A DNA stretch of 51,681 bases from Solirubrobacteraceae bacterium (GCA_016462625.1 JAEMSV010000015.1:1-51681); one strand, 5' to 3'; positions 24,280 through 32,977 are shown, counted from the stretch's first letter. Made by a program: numbers and translations. Notes: a model not told the origin generated them from the letters alone.

Positions 24280-27200
24280 TCAGATGCGCGTCTCGCAATC
24301 GCCGTTCGCGCGGTCGAAACGCTCGGCTGGCGTGGTGACGGTGTCGGCGTTCGCGCCACACGCGGCGACGTCCTTGCCGCCGTCCGCCGTCACCGTCAGC
24401 GCGTCGTCGCCGTTGCCTCCGTACAGGAGGTCCAGGCCGGCCCCGTCGAGCAGCGAGTCGTTCCCCGCGAGGCCCTTCAGCGTGTCGTTGCCCTCTCCAC
24501 CGCTGAGCTGATCCTCGCCATTGCCGCCGTCGAGGGTGTCGTTCGCGCCGCCGCCCGCGAGTACGTCGTTGCCGTTCTGACCCCACAGGACGTTGTCCTG
24601 ACCGTCGCCGGTCAGCGTGTCAGCCGCCGAGCCTCCGCGGAGGTTCTCGACATCCCGGGCGATCCGGTCCTGCTCGCCGGCACCGCCGCTGGTCGTCCCG
24701 CCGCCCAGCGTCGCGGTCACGGCCTTCGACCGGGTCTGGTACGAGACCGCGTCGACACCCGTGCCCCCGCCGAGCCGGTCGTTCCCGGCCTCACCGAACA
24801 GCGTGTCGTCGTCGGCCCCGCCGTGCAGCTCGGCCGCGCCCGTGCCGTCGTACAGGCTGTCGTCGCCCGCGCCGCCGTAGATGCGGTCGCGCCCGCCGCC
24901 GCCGCGGATGACGTCGTCGCCGCCCTCGCCGCAGATGACCTCGTCGGCCGCGGTCCCGGTGTACGTGTCGCTGCCATCCCCCAGGTGGATCGCACCAGGC
25001 TCGTCGCACGGGTTTGCGACCGCCCCCGGGGAGGCGGTCTCCTGGCCGACCAGCCACCCACCATGCACACCGTCGGCGCTGATCGCCGTGACCGCACCCG
25101 GTGCGCCGGTCGGATTGTCGAACGTGAAGTACGGCGTCGACGTGCCGAACGACACACCCGTGATCCGGTTCCCGGACGGGTCGAACAGGTGGACCTCATC
25201 ACCGCCCGTGCTGAGGCCCACGCCCCCGCCGCTGTAGGTCCCAAACGCGACGTCGCCAGGTGTGGAGCCACCGAACCAATACGCCTTGAACGCATCCACG
25301 ACCGGCGCGCCGCCCTCGAAGAAGATCGCGGACTTGCCGGGCGCGATGCTCGTGACGCCGTTGAGCGTCACGGAGCTGCCGAACGAGGCCGAGCTGTCAT
25401 CCATCTTCCACCCGGACAGCACGAGCGGCTGCCTGCCCTGGTTGGTCACCTCGAACCAGTCGGCCGCGTACGGGCTGTTCCCGCTGCTCCACGGCGAGAC
25501 CTCCGTGATCGCCGCGTCGATGATCGTGCCCGGCGAACCGGTCTCCGGCGTCGGGTTGCCCGCGCTGACCGCGCCGTTCTGCCCGACGATGCTCAGTGTC
25601 GAGACCACCGGAAGCGGAAGCGTCTTGCTCGTCGCGCCGGCCGCGTTGTCGAACGTGGAGCGGGACGTCGATGCGCCGAACGCCACGCCCGCCACGCGGT
25701 TGCCGGCCGGGTCGAACACGTTGACTGCGTCGCCGCCGGTGCTGAGGCCCACGCCACCCCCGCTGTACGTCCCCATCAGGTAGCCGATCGGGGCGGCGCC
25801 GCCGAACCAGAATGACTTGAACGACGCGACCGTGCTCGCCGTGCCCTCGGTGAAGACCGCGGACTGACCGGGCGCGAGGTTGCCCACACCGGTAAGCGGG
25901 ACGGCGCTGCCGAAGAGGTTGGAGTTGTCGTCCATCTTGAACCCACTGAGGTTCACCGACGTCGTGCCGTTGTTCGTGATCTCGAACCAGTCGGCCGCGT
26001 ACGGGCTGTCGCCGCTGCTCCAGGGCGACACCTCCGAGACGATGAGCGACGCGCTCGACGCGCCCTCGTTCACGATGTCGTTGATCTGCAGCGTGTAGGC
26101 GCTCGACGTGGCGTCCGGGTTCGTACCCACGGCGGGGTCGTTGACCGTGACCGCCACCTGGTAGGACGCCTTCTGCTCGAAATCGAGCGTGACGCCGGCC
26201 TTGACGTAGAGGCCGCTGGCGTCGACCTCGAACGCACTCGCGTCAGGCCCGGTCACGCCGAGCGTGTTCGTTCCCAGCCCGTCGTCTCCGACGCGGATGT
26301 CGGCGACCTTCAGCCGCGTCGCCGTGTCGGTGTTCTCGAGGACGGAAGAGACGCGGTTCACGAGCGCCACCGCGGTCGGAGCCTGGTTGGGCTGCGTCGC
26401 CGAGGCGTAGACCCAGAGCTGCGGATGGGCGATGTCGCCGCCGCCGTTTTCGCTGACGACGTACAGATTGCCCGCGTCGTCCATCGTCACGCCTTCGTGC
26501 GTCTGGTCGGCGACCGAGATCGTCGTGTCGAGGTCGGGATGGATCGTCAGGGAACTCGACACCACACCCGAGCGGCTGACGTTGACGATGCGCCCGGACT
26601 CCTGGCTCAGCAGGATGAGGTTGTCGGCCTGCGGGCCGGTCATCGTCGACAGGTTCGACAGGGCGAACACGTCCGAGAAGTCGGCGAGTCCCGCCAGGGA
26701 CGGCGTGAAGAGATTCGTTGAATCGACCGTGGTCGGCGAGCCGTTCGTCGCGGTCCCGGCGTCCCAGTCGACGCCGGTCTGGAAGATGCTGAGCGGCGAC
26801 GTCTCCTTCACCGGGATGAAGTCACCCGAGGCAGGGTCGTCGGTGAGGCCTTCGAGGCCGACGTTCCCGACCGTCGTCCCGAGCTTGACGGTCTTGGTCT
26901 GGCCCCGCGTGAGCGTCGTCCCAGCCGCGTACGTGAACTTCACGAGCTGGCGGTCGCGCTCTTCGGTCATGACGAACTCGCCGTTGCCGATGTACGTGAT
27001 GCCTTCGGTGTCGTAGAACTCGGTGCCCTGCGAGCTGCCGCCCGCGGCGAGCGTCATCGTGTCGACGAGCTCGCCGGTCTTCGTCACCTGCGTGATCGCC
27101 GTGCCGCCGTCCCCTGTGATGAACAGCGTGTCGGTGTCCGGGTTGTACGTGACCGCGGAGGCCTCCTCGCCAAGCAGGTTGCCCGCGGGCGCCGGTGTGC

Positions 27201-27378
27201 GGCTCGGCTCCGGTAGGGCGTGTCGCCCGACGCGCACGTAGTTCGAGAGATCGATGTCGGTCAGGGCGGCGGCCTGGGCCGGGATGGCGCCGAGGCCGGC
27301 CACCGTGAGCACGGCGCCGACGGCGATGCGCCGCAGGTCACGGCCCGGCGGGCGGAGTGCGGGAAGGGCTGGAGTCAT
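24280..27378 (-). CDS. Large exported protein: SdiA-regulated-like propeller, two lamin-tail domains, RTX repeats
   Basis: A 1032-residue secreted protein. A signal peptide occupies about 1-37 (ALTVAG-type core ending AQA). Residues ~45-330 resemble the SdiA-regulated/esterase-like propeller (EEASAVTYNPDTDTLFITGD, YDTEGITYIGNGEFVM). A cadherin-like unit (~335-435) follows. Two lamin-tail domains (~440-590 and ~620-775) are near copies, each opening with EVSPWSSG-SPYAADWFE and holding GTYSGGGVGLSTGGD. The C-terminal part (~798-990) has GGxGxDxL-type calcium-binding RTX repeats in two blocks. RTX repeats suggest folding outside the cell on calcium; the protein lacks an obvious anchor. Enzymatic activity is not evident. 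Confidence 0.9.
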   Translation of the reverse strand: MTPALPALRPPGRDLRRIAVGAVLTVAGLGAIPAQAAALTDIDLSNYVRVGRHALPEPSRTPAPAGNLLGEEASAVTYNPDTDTLFITGDGGTAITQVTKTGELVDTMTLAAGGSSQGTEFYDTEGITYIGNGEFVMTEERDRQLVKFTYAAGTTLTRGQTKTVKLGTTVGNVGLEGLTDDPASGDFIPVKETSPLSIFQTGVDWDAGTATNGSPTTVDSTNLFTPSLAGLADFSDVFALSNLSTMTGPQADNLILLSQESGRIVNVSRSGVVSSSLTIHPDLDTTISVADQTHEGVTMDDAGNLYVVSENGGGDIAHPQLWVYASATQPNQAPTAVALVNRVSSVLENTDTATRLKVADIRVGDDGLGTNTLGVTGPDASAFEVDASGLYVKAGVTLDFEQKASYQVAVTVNDPAVGTNPDATSSAYTLQINDIVNEGASSASLIVSEVSPWSSGDSPYAADWFEITNNGTTSVNLSGFKMDDNSNLFGSAVPLTGVGNLAPGQSAVFTEGTASTVASFKSFWFGGAAPIGYLMGTYSGGGVGLSTGGDAVNVFDPAGNRVAGVAFGASTSRSTFDNAAGATSKTLPLPVVSTLSIVGQNGAVSAGNPTPETGSPGTIIDAAITEVSPWSSGNSPYAADWFEVTNQGRQPLVLSGWKMDDSSASFGSSVTLNGVTSIAPGKSAIFFEGGAPVVDAFKAYWFGGSTPGDVAFGTYSGGGVGLSTGGDEVHLFDPSGNRITGVSFGTSTPYFTFDNPTGAPGAVTAISADGVHGGWLVGQETASPGAVANPCDEPGAIHLGDGSDTYTGTAADEVICGEGGDDVIRGGGGRDRIYGGAGDDSLYDGTGAAELHGGADDDTLFGEAGNDRLGGGTGVDAVSYQTRSKAVTATLGGGTTSGGAGEQDRIARDVENLRGGSAADTLTGDGQDNVLWGQNGNDVLAGGGANDTLDGGNGEDQLSGGEGNDTLKGLAGNDSLLDGAGLDLLYGGNGDDALTVTADGGKDVAACGANADTVTTPAERFDRANGDCETRI

Positions 27379-27432
27379 GACGTGTCCTGTCAGGGATCGG
27401 CAGTTCCGCGTCGGGAGACGCCGGAGCCCGCG

Positions 27433-27438
27433 AGCGTA
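27433..27438 (-). promoter_or_regulatory. Possible -10 box (TACGCT) of the RTX protein gene
   Basis: TACGCT on the minus strand would give a leader of about 48 nt before the ATG at 27378; an AGGA lies 8-11 nt before the ATG. Weak evidence. Confidence 0.25.
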
Positions 27439-27482
27439 GGCACGCGATTCCGCCGTCGTGTTACCAGCCTGTCGAGAAGTGG

Positions 27483-28379
27483 TTACCGTCCGCCGGCGGC
27501 GCGATGGAGCGCTGCCGCCAGATCGGCAGGGAGCTCGGACGTCACCTCGACCCGTCGGCCGTCCACGGGATGCGTGAACGCGAGGCGCCGCGCGTGCAGG
27601 AACTGGCGCTCGAGGCCGAGTAGTCCGGCCGTGCCGTACTCGGGATCGCCCGCGACCGGATGGCCGATCGCCAGCATGTGTGCGCGGATCTGATGCGTGC
27701 GACCGGTCTCCAGGTGGACGCGCAGGAGCGTGTAGCCCCGGTACTCCTGCTCGAACTCGAAGTGTGTGATCGCGGGCCGCGGGTCGTCCGTCGCGCTGGA
27801 CTGCCGGGTGCGGCGACGCCGGTCGCGCCCCAGCGGCGCATCGATGGTCCCCTTGCGCGCCTTGGGCCGTCCCTGGACCAGCGCGACGTACTCCCGCTCG
27901 ATCTCCCGCGATTCGAGCTCGGCCTTGAGCACCCGGTGGGCCGATTCGTTGCGGGCCACGACGAGCAGGCCAGAGGTGTGGCGGTCGAGGCGGTGCACGA
28001 TGCCCGGCCGCTCCGGCGCATCGCCCCCTGAGGCGCGCCCGGCGAGCAGTTCGGACAACGTCGTGCGGTGGTGGCCCGGCGCGGGGTGCACAACCAGGCC
28101 TGCGGGCTTGTCGACCACCAGGACGTCGTCGTCCTCGTAGACGATGGGGACATCCTCGGGATCGATCGCCGTGGCAAGCGGCCGCCGGTCCGTCTCGTCG
28201 ACCTCGATCTCGTCGCCGTCGATGACCTTGTAGCGCTTCTGCGCAGCCTTCCCGCCAACCAGGACCTGCCCCGCCCCGATCAGGCGCTGCGCGCGCGACC
28301 GCGAGCCCAGCGACTCGGCGAGGAAGACGTCCAGCCGGTCGCCGGCGGCCTCAGGCGGGACTTGGAGCCGCATCCTCAC
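27483..28379 (-). CDS. rluD: RluA/RluD-family pseudouridine synthase
   Basis: A 298-residue enzyme that isomerises uridines in 23S rRNA. An N-terminal S4 domain (about 14-60, DRLDVFLAESLGSRSRAQRL) precedes the catalytic domain with the HRLDR motif holding the catalytic Asp (PGIVHRLDRHTSGLLVVA) and the GRTHQIRAHM signature. Start could be GTG 28379 or ATG 28373; both overlap the 3' end of lspA. In actinobacteria the gene commonly follows lspA, as here. Confidence 0.95.
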   Translation of the reverse strand: MRMRLQVPPEAAGDRLDVFLAESLGSRSRAQRLIGAGQVLVGGKAAQKRYKVIDGDEIEVDETDRRPLATAIDPEDVPIVYEDDDVLVVDKPAGLVVHPAPGHHRTTLSELLAGRASGGDAPERPGIVHRLDRHTSGLLVVARNESAHRVLKAELESREIEREYVALVQGRPKARKGTIDAPLGRDRRRRTRQSSATDDPRPAITHFEFEQEYRGYTLLRVHLETGRTHQIRAHMLAIGHPVAGDPEYGTAGLLGLERQFLHARRLAFTHPVDGRRVEVTSELPADLAAALHRAAGGR

Positions 28380-28824
28380 GCGCCCCTCGTTCTATGACGA
28401 CGACCAGCAGGACGACGCCGACGGTGATCGCGATGTCCGCGACGTTGAAGGCCGGCCAGTTCGGCACCTTGATGTAGTCGACGACCGCGCCGATCCGGAT
28501 GCGGTCGAGCGCGTTGCCGAGCGCGCCGCCGAGCAGCAGGCCGACGGGCAACCACGCAAGCGGCTGGGTCGCGTGCCGAGAGAAGAAGACGAGCAGCGCG
28601 ATCAGTGCCACGGTGACCACGACACCGACGAGGATCCCCCCGCCCTCGAGCGCGCCGAACGCGACGCCCGAGTTCCGGACGTTGACGAGGTCGACGAACA
28701 GCAGCAGCTGCTCGCGGCTGCCGGCCGTCACCCCGTGGATCACCAGCTGCTTGGCGACCTGATCGGCGATCAGGACGACGACCGCGGTGAGCGCCGCGCG
28801 TGTCCAGGCGGCCGCAGGGCTCAC
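28351..28824 (-). CDS. lspA: Lipoprotein signal peptidase
   Basis: A 157-residue membrane aspartyl protease that removes signal peptides from lipoproteins. Four hydrophobic helices are visible, and the two catalytic Asp residues lie in GNALDRIRIGAVVDYI and in FNVADIAI, with the conserved RNSGVAFG segment. The GTG at 28824 overlaps the yggT stop by 4 nt and is preferred over an upstream extension that reads through yggT. Confidence 0.95.
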   Translation of the reverse strand: MSPAAAWTRAALTAVVVLIADQVAKQLVIHGVTAGSREQLLLFVDLVNVRNSGVAFGALEGGGILVGVVVTVALIALLVFFSRHATQPLAWLPVGLLLGGALGNALDRIRIGAVVDYIKVPNWPAFNVADIAITVGVVLLVVVIERGAREDAAPSPA

Positions 28825-29135
28825 CCGGAGATGAGATTGACGATGATGTTCCCGCCGATGACGAGCACCAGGATGCCGACCATCGGGCTGATGTCGATCG
28901 GACCCAGCGGCGGGATGAACCGGCGGAACAGGCCGAGGTAGGGCTCGCATACGTCGCGCAGGAACCCGAGGATCGCGTCGCTCCAGCGGTTGTACGGGAT
29001 CCGTCCGCCGAACGAGAAGATCAGGGACGTCAGGATGTAGATGAAGATCACGATCGTGTAGACCGTGATGAACGCCGAGACGAAGTCAGCGATCTGCGTT
29101 CGGGCGTCGGCGAGGATCAGCACGGCACCCATCAT
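28821..29135 (-). CDS. YggT-family membrane protein
   Basis: A 104-residue protein with two hydrophobic regions (about 20-45 and 80-102) and the family pattern LRDVCEPYLGLFRRFIPPLG followed by DISPMVGILVLVIGG. YggT proteins occur beside sepF in most actinobacteria and are linked to division or osmotic adaptation, without a defined biochemical role. It overlaps proC by 4 nt and lspA by 4 nt. Confidence 0.92.
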   Translation of the reverse strand: MMGAVLILADARTQIADFVSAFITVYTIVIFIYILTSLIFSFGGRIPYNRWSDAILGFLRDVCEPYLGLFRRFIPPLGPIDISPMVGILVLVIGGNIIVNLISG

Positions 29136-29884
29136 GGCGCGGGCCTCGCGATCGCGTCGATTGCCTCGCTGAAGGCGGACCGCAGCCCGCTGGCCTCCAG
29201 GCGCGCGAGGACCTTCGCGGTGGTGCCGCCCGGGGACGTCACCGCGCGACGCACGCCGAGCGTGTCGCCTTCGGCGGCGGCGACCACCTTGGCGGCGCCG
29301 GCCATGCTGCCGACCACGAGCTTGGTGGCGGTCTGCGCGTCAAGGCCACTGTGCACGAGGGCGTCGATCTGCGCCTCCGCGAACAGCGCGATGTACGCGG
29401 GCATGGCGCCTGAGCTCAGCTGCGAGAGCAGCATCTGCGACTCGGGCAGCACGACGACTTCGCCGACCTTGCCAAGCAGTTCGACGGCCTGCGCGTGGAA
29501 CGCCTCGTCCCCGTCCGGTGCCGCGACCGTGATGAGCGACTCGCCGACCTCCAGCGCGGTGTTCGGCATCGCGCGGACCATGGGCGTGCCGGGATACGCA
29601 GCGCGGAGGGCTTCCAGAGGGGTCGCCCCGACGAATGAGACGATCCCGCCTTTGATCTCCGGGATCCCCGCGGCGACGGCTTCGAGCTGCGGCGGCTTGT
29701 GGCAGAGCACGACGACATCGGCCTGGGCGGCCAGCTCGGCGTTGCCGGCGACCGCGGTACCGCCGACCTCGGAGGCGACGGCCTGCGCGCGCTCGGCATC
29801 GGCATCGCTGATGAGCACGGGCTCACCGAGGCCGCGTGCGAACGCCCGCCCGAGGTTGCCTGCGCCGATGATCCCGATCGTCAC
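29132..29884 (-). CDS. proC: Pyrroline-5-carboxylate reductase
   Basis: A 250-residue NAD(P)H enzyme making proline. The Rossmann motif GIIGAGNLGRAFARGLG opens the protein, and the C-terminal signature VRRAVTSPGGTTAKVLARLE is complete. It starts with GTG 13 nt after sepF. ProC is also found in the sepF-yggT region of Firmicutes and some actinobacteria, so its place here is a recurring order and not an oddity. Confidence 0.95.
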   Translation of the reverse strand: MTIGIIGAGNLGRAFARGLGEPVLISDADAERAQAVASEVGGTAVAGNAELAAQADVVVLCHKPPQLEAVAAGIPEIKGGIVSFVGATPLEALRAAYPGTPMVRAMPNTALEVGESLITVAAPDGDEAFHAQAVELLGKVGEVVVLPESQMLLSQLSSGAMPAYIALFAEAQIDALVHSGLDAQTATKLVVGSMAGAAKVVAAAEGDTLGVRRAVTSPGGTTAKVLARLEASGLRSAFSEAIDAIARPAP

Positions 29885-29897
29885 GCGAGCCGGGCGG

Positions 29898-30419
29898 CTA
29901 GGACTGATTGAAGAAGCCCTTCTCGATGAGGCGCGCGCGCTCCTCAGCCGAGATCTCGACGTTGCGCGGCGTGAGCATGAACACCTTGTCGGCGATCCGC
30001 TGCATGCCGCCGTCGAGGGCGTACGTCAGGCCCGACGCGAAGTCGATCAGGCGCTTGGAAAGGTCGGTGTCCGTGCCCTGGAGATTCAGGATGACCGGCA
30101 CGGCGTCCTTGAACTTGTCGGCGACCTGCTGGGCATCGTTGAAGCTCTTGGGGATGACGAGGTGCACGCGGACGTCTCCGTTCGTGCGTCCGCCACCGAC
30201 GGGGCGGAGCGCGGTCGTCGGGCGGCCGGCGGGCTCGTCGTCGGCGAAGATGTCGTCGATCTCGTCGCGACGCTTGCGCAGCCTGCGCACGTTGGGGCGC
30301 TCGCGGTAACGATCCTCGAGCTCGGCCTCCGGGGCGGGGGCGGGCTCGGGTTCGTACTCGCGCTCCTCGGCCAGGCCGAAGTAGACGAGCGCGCGATGCC
30401 AGGAATCACTGAAGGCCAT
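29898..30419 (-). CDS. sepF: Cell division protein SepF
   Basis: A 173-residue FtsZ-membrane linker. The N terminus forms an amphipathic membrane-targeting helix (AFSDSWHRALVYFGLAE); a Glu/Pro/Arg-rich linker follows, and the C-terminal dimerising domain (about 82-165) shows VHLVIPKSFNDAQQVADKFK and LSKRLIDFASGLTYALDGGM. The ATG at 30419 is chosen over TTG 30425 because a TAACCT box ends 9 nt upstream of it. FtsZ itself is not encoded nearby. Confidence 0.95.
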   Translation of the reverse strand: MAFSDSWHRALVYFGLAEEREYEPEPAPAPEAELEDRYRERPNVRRLRKRRDEIDDIFADDEPAGRPTTALRPVGGGRTNGDVRVHLVIPKSFNDAQQVADKFKDAVPVILNLQGTDTDLSKRLIDFASGLTYALDGGMQRIADKVFMLTPRNVEISAEERARLIEKGFFNQS

Positions 30420-30428
30420 CAGCAACCA

Positions 30429-30434
30429 AGGTTA
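30429..30434 (-). promoter_or_regulatory. Candidate -10 box of sepF (TAACCT)
   Basis: TAACCT on the minus strand ends 9 nt before the sepF ATG. It lies in the 41-bp gap after yggS and suggests an internal promoter. Confidence 0.35.
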
Positions 30435-30460
30435 TCCCCCGGAGGCCGGATTCCTCCATT

Positions 30461-31144
30461 TCATCGGAACAGACTCGTGCCGATCCGCACGAGCGTCGCT
30501 CCCTCCTCGACGGCGACGACGTAGTCCTGGGTCGTTCCCATCGAGAGTTCGGGCAGGTTCCGGGCCGAGGCAAGGTCCCGCAGCGCAGCGAACCAGCGAC
30601 GGCTGTCCTCGGGGGTCTCGGCGCGCGGCGGCATGGTCATGAGGCCGGCCGCGCGCACGGTCTCGATCGAGCGCAAGCGCTCCAGGTAGGCGTCGAGATC
30701 GGCGGGCGCGAGCCCGCTCTTGGCCTCCTCCCCACTGACGTTGACCTCCACCAGCACCTCGAGCTCGTGGGGCAGGTCGGGGGCGTGGCGCTCCAGCTGA
30801 GAGAGCACGGAGTCGCTGCTCGCGGAGTGGATGCGGCGCACGAGCGGCGCAACCGCCTTGACCTTGCGGCTCTGCAGATGCCCGATGAACTCCCAGGAGA
30901 ACGCGTCCCCGTAGCGCTCGACCTTCGCCCGGAGATCCTGCTCGCGGTTCTCTCCGACGGTCGTGATGCCCGCCTCGGCGAGGACGCCCATCTCGTCGTG
31001 GGCGACGTACTTCGTCGCGGCGACGATCGTGACGGTGTCCGGCGCGCGGCCACCCCGAGCCGCTGCGGCGGCGATCTCCGCCCGCACCCGGACAAGGTTG
31101 GCGCGGACCGCCGCGACCTCCAGCCCGGTGATCAGCTCCGCCAT
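30461..31144 (-). CDS. yggS: YggS-family pyridoxal-phosphate homeostasis protein
   Basis: A 227-residue PLP-binding barrel protein (PLPHP/PROSC) that buffers pyridoxal phosphate and affects amino-acid balance. PLP-lysine is expected in TIVAATKYV near residue 45; ENREQDL, SWEFIGHLQSRK and the C-terminal LSMGTTQDY with phosphate-binding residues are conserved. It overlaps pgeF by 13 nt and is followed by sepF, the usual actinobacterial order. Confidence 0.95.
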   Translation of the reverse strand: MAELITGLEVAAVRANLVRVRAEIAAAAARGGRAPDTVTIVAATKYVAHDEMGVLAEAGITTVGENREQDLRAKVERYGDAFSWEFIGHLQSRKVKAVAPLVRRIHSASSDSVLSQLERHAPDLPHELEVLVEVNVSGEEAKSGLAPADLDAYLERLRSIETVRAAGLMTMPPRAETPEDSRRWFAALRDLASARNLPELSMGTTQDYVVAVEEGATLVRIGTSLFR

Positions 31145-31788
31145 GCGACTCCCGCCTGCCGGCCGCTCCCGCCGTCGCGGCGATGGCTGAAGAACCGCTC
31201 TGGGTCGGCGCAGATGGTGCAGATGCCGACGTCGTGGATCTCCGTCACGCCGGCGGCGCGCAGCCGCTGGGCGGCAATCGCCTTCAGATCGATGTTCCGG
31301 CCCTGCTGCGCGTCCGGCGCATCGGCGAACGCCGCCCGGACCTCGTCGCCGACCTCGTAGCAGCAGACGCCGGCCGCGGGCCCTATCGCAGCGGTCATTG
31401 GACCGTCTCCCCCGACGTCGCGAAGCGCCGTGACGCCCTCTTCGAGGATCCCGGCCGCGAGACCGCGCCAGCCGGCGTGGACCATGGCGACCGCGCCCTC
31501 GGCGGCGAGCGCCACCGCGAGACAGTCGGCGGTGATGACGATCGGCGCGAGCCCGGGCGTCGCGGTGGCGTGCCCGTCGACGCCCTCCACGAGCCCGGTG
31601 CGCTCGGACACGCGCGCGACCACCCTGCCGTGGACCTGCCGCCCCTGGACGAGCGCTGTGCGCGGCAGGCCGATCGCGGCCGCGAGCTGGTCGTAGTGCT
31701 CGGCGGGCGCATCGAGGGCAAGATCGAGGCCGGTCGTGAACAGCGCCTGCGCGCCGCCACCGAGGTCGATGCGGAGATGGCCGTCCAC
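31132..31788 (-). CDS. pgeF: Purine nucleoside phosphorylase LACC1/PgeF-type (multicopper-oxidase-like) protein
   Basis: A 218-residue YfiH/PgeF-family protein. The zinc/copper ligands are seen in QVHGRVV, ITADCLAVAL and MVHAGWRGLAAGI, and a second Cys-rich end (ICTICADPERFFSHRRDG). PgeF removes L-Ser-containing errors from wall precursors in E. coli; other members are purine phosphorylases. Starts at 31854, 31797 and 31788 are all in frame; GTG 31788 is chosen because a TAGGGT box ends 7 nt upstream and because the longer forms would translate through a perfect hairpin. Confidence 0.9.
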   Translation of the reverse strand: MDGHLRIDLGGGAQALFTTGLDLALDAPAEHYDQLAAAIGLPRTALVQGRQVHGRVVARVSERTGLVEGVDGHATATPGLAPIVITADCLAVALAAEGAVAMVHAGWRGLAAGILEEGVTALRDVGGDGPMTAAIGPAAGVCCYEVGDEVRAAFADAPDAQQGRNIDLKAIAAQRLRAAGVTEIHDVGICTICADPERFFSHRRDGGSGRQAGVAWRS

Positions 31789-31795
31789 CCCGCTC

Positions 31796-31801
31796 ACCCT
31801 A
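31796..31801 (-). promoter_or_regulatory. Candidate -10 box of pgeF (TAGGGT)
   Basis: TAGGGT on the minus strand ends 7 nt before GTG 31788. It lies 8 bp beyond the large inverted repeat. Confidence 0.4.
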
Positions 31802-31808
31802 GAACGCC

Positions 31809-31852
31809 GAACGTTGAGATTCCGGGGTCCTGGCACCGGAATCTCAACGTTC
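31809..31852 (-). terminator. Perfect 17-bp inverted repeat after cca
   Basis: Arms 31809-31825 and 31836-31852 are perfect complements with a 10-nt loop. The cca stop codon (31844-31846) lies in one arm. The arms are richer in A/T than the surroundings, and no T-run follows. It is most likely a terminator or processing hairpin between cca and the pgeF promoter; a mobile palindromic element is another possibility. Confidence 0.55.
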
Positions 31853-32977
31853 ACCCTCGAGGGCGTGGGCGAGCTGCGCATCGCGGTCGTGCGGCACGTG
31901 GCCGTCGAGGACGGCATCGAGCGTCGACCGCAGGCGCGCGCCGATCTCAGGACCGCGTGGGATCCCCGCCGCGATGAGGTCATCCCCGGTGATCGCGAGC
32001 TGGATGTCGCGCAGTTCATCCAGCCACCGGCGCGCGAACGCCCGATCCTCGGCTGGCGCCAGGGCGACGGCCTCGTCTGGGAGCCCGCGGTAGGCCGCCG
32101 CGATCGCCGACGGCCGGTCGGCGGCCGGGTGTACCGCACCGTCGCGCACTCGAACGCCAGCCTCGACGACAGCGAGGTCCGCAGCGGGGAATCCCAGCTC
32201 GGTGAGGACTGCGGGGTCGCGCAGCGATGCGGCGAGGAGGATGAGGTCCGCGCGGCCGTCGACGGCCAGCGGTGCTTCGGCACCGGGCGCGAGCCACGGC
32301 GCGAGCCCGAGCTCGACTGCTGACCGCAGCGCGGCGACGGGATCCGGCTCGCGCAGCGCCAGGCGCAGTTCGTTGCCGATCCGCGTCCCCGAGACCGTGC
32401 CCAGCGCACCCGCGCGCACCGCCTCCACCGCCAGCGCGGCGGTCGTCGGCTCGAGCTCGAACCCGAGGCGGGCCCGGTACCGCGACAGCCGCCACAGCCG
32501 CGACGGATCGTCGGTGAAAGAGCGGTCGTGCAGCACCCGGAGCAGCCCGCGGTCGAGATCTTCGAGGGCGTGGTCGGCCGCGGTGACCGAGCCATCGTCA
32601 AGCGCGATTGCGATCGCGTTGATCGTCGCGTCGCGCCGCCGCAGGTCCTCGGCGACGGGCGCAGGTTCGACCTCGGGCAGCGCGCCGGGCCTGGCGTAGG
32701 TCTCGCGCCGGGAGCGGGCGATGTCGACGGCCCAGCCGTCGCCCGTGACGAGTGCGGTGCCGAAGCGCTCGTGCTGCTGGATCTCGCCGCCCAGCGCGTG
32801 CGCCAGCTCCATCGGGTCGCCCTCGACCACCACGTCGAGCTCACGCGGGGGGCGGTCGAGCAGCAGGTCGCGCACCGCCCCGCCGACGAGGTACACGCGT
32901 CCCGCCAGGGCCGCCGCGGCACGGCGCAGCTCGGTCCCTCCCGGGACCGCGTCCAGCCGCGTGCGCACGTCGTCCAT
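31844..32977 (-). CDS. cca: CCA-adding/poly(A)-polymerase-family nucleotidyltransferase
   Basis: A 377-residue class II tRNA nucleotidyltransferase-type protein. Residues about 28-60 carry LVGGAVRDLLLDRPPRELDVVV with the catalytic Asp-x-Asp replaced by ELDVVVEGD, as in this family; RRRDATINAIAI and the neck segment DDPSRLWRLSRYRARLGFELE are conserved. There is no HD domain, so it resembles the shorter class. The ATG at 32977 is preferred since the upstream frame runs antisense to the propeller gene. It starts 60 bp from that divergent gene. Confidence 0.88.
   Translation of the reverse strand: MDDVRTRLDAVPGGTELRRAAAALAGRVYLVGGAVRDLLLDRPPRELDVVVEGDPMELAHALGGEIQQHERFGTALVTGDGWAVDIARSRRETYARPGALPEVEPAPVAEDLRRRDATINAIAIALDDGSVTAADHALEDLDRGLLRVLHDRSFTDDPSRLWRLSRYRARLGFELEPTTAALAVEAVRAGALGTVSGTRIGNELRLALREPDPVAALRSAVELGLAPWLAPGAEAPLAVDGRADLILLAASLRDPAVLTELGFPAADLAVVEAGVRVRDGAVHPAADRPSAIAAAYRGLPDEAVALAPAEDRAFARRWLDELRDIQLAITGDDLIAAGIPRGPEIGARLRSTLDAVLDGHVPHDRDAQLAHALEGER

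Noticed and set aside
24420..24990. Repeated GC-rich units, considered as an independent repeat element
   Set aside because: They encode the RTX nonapeptides of the large exported protein.
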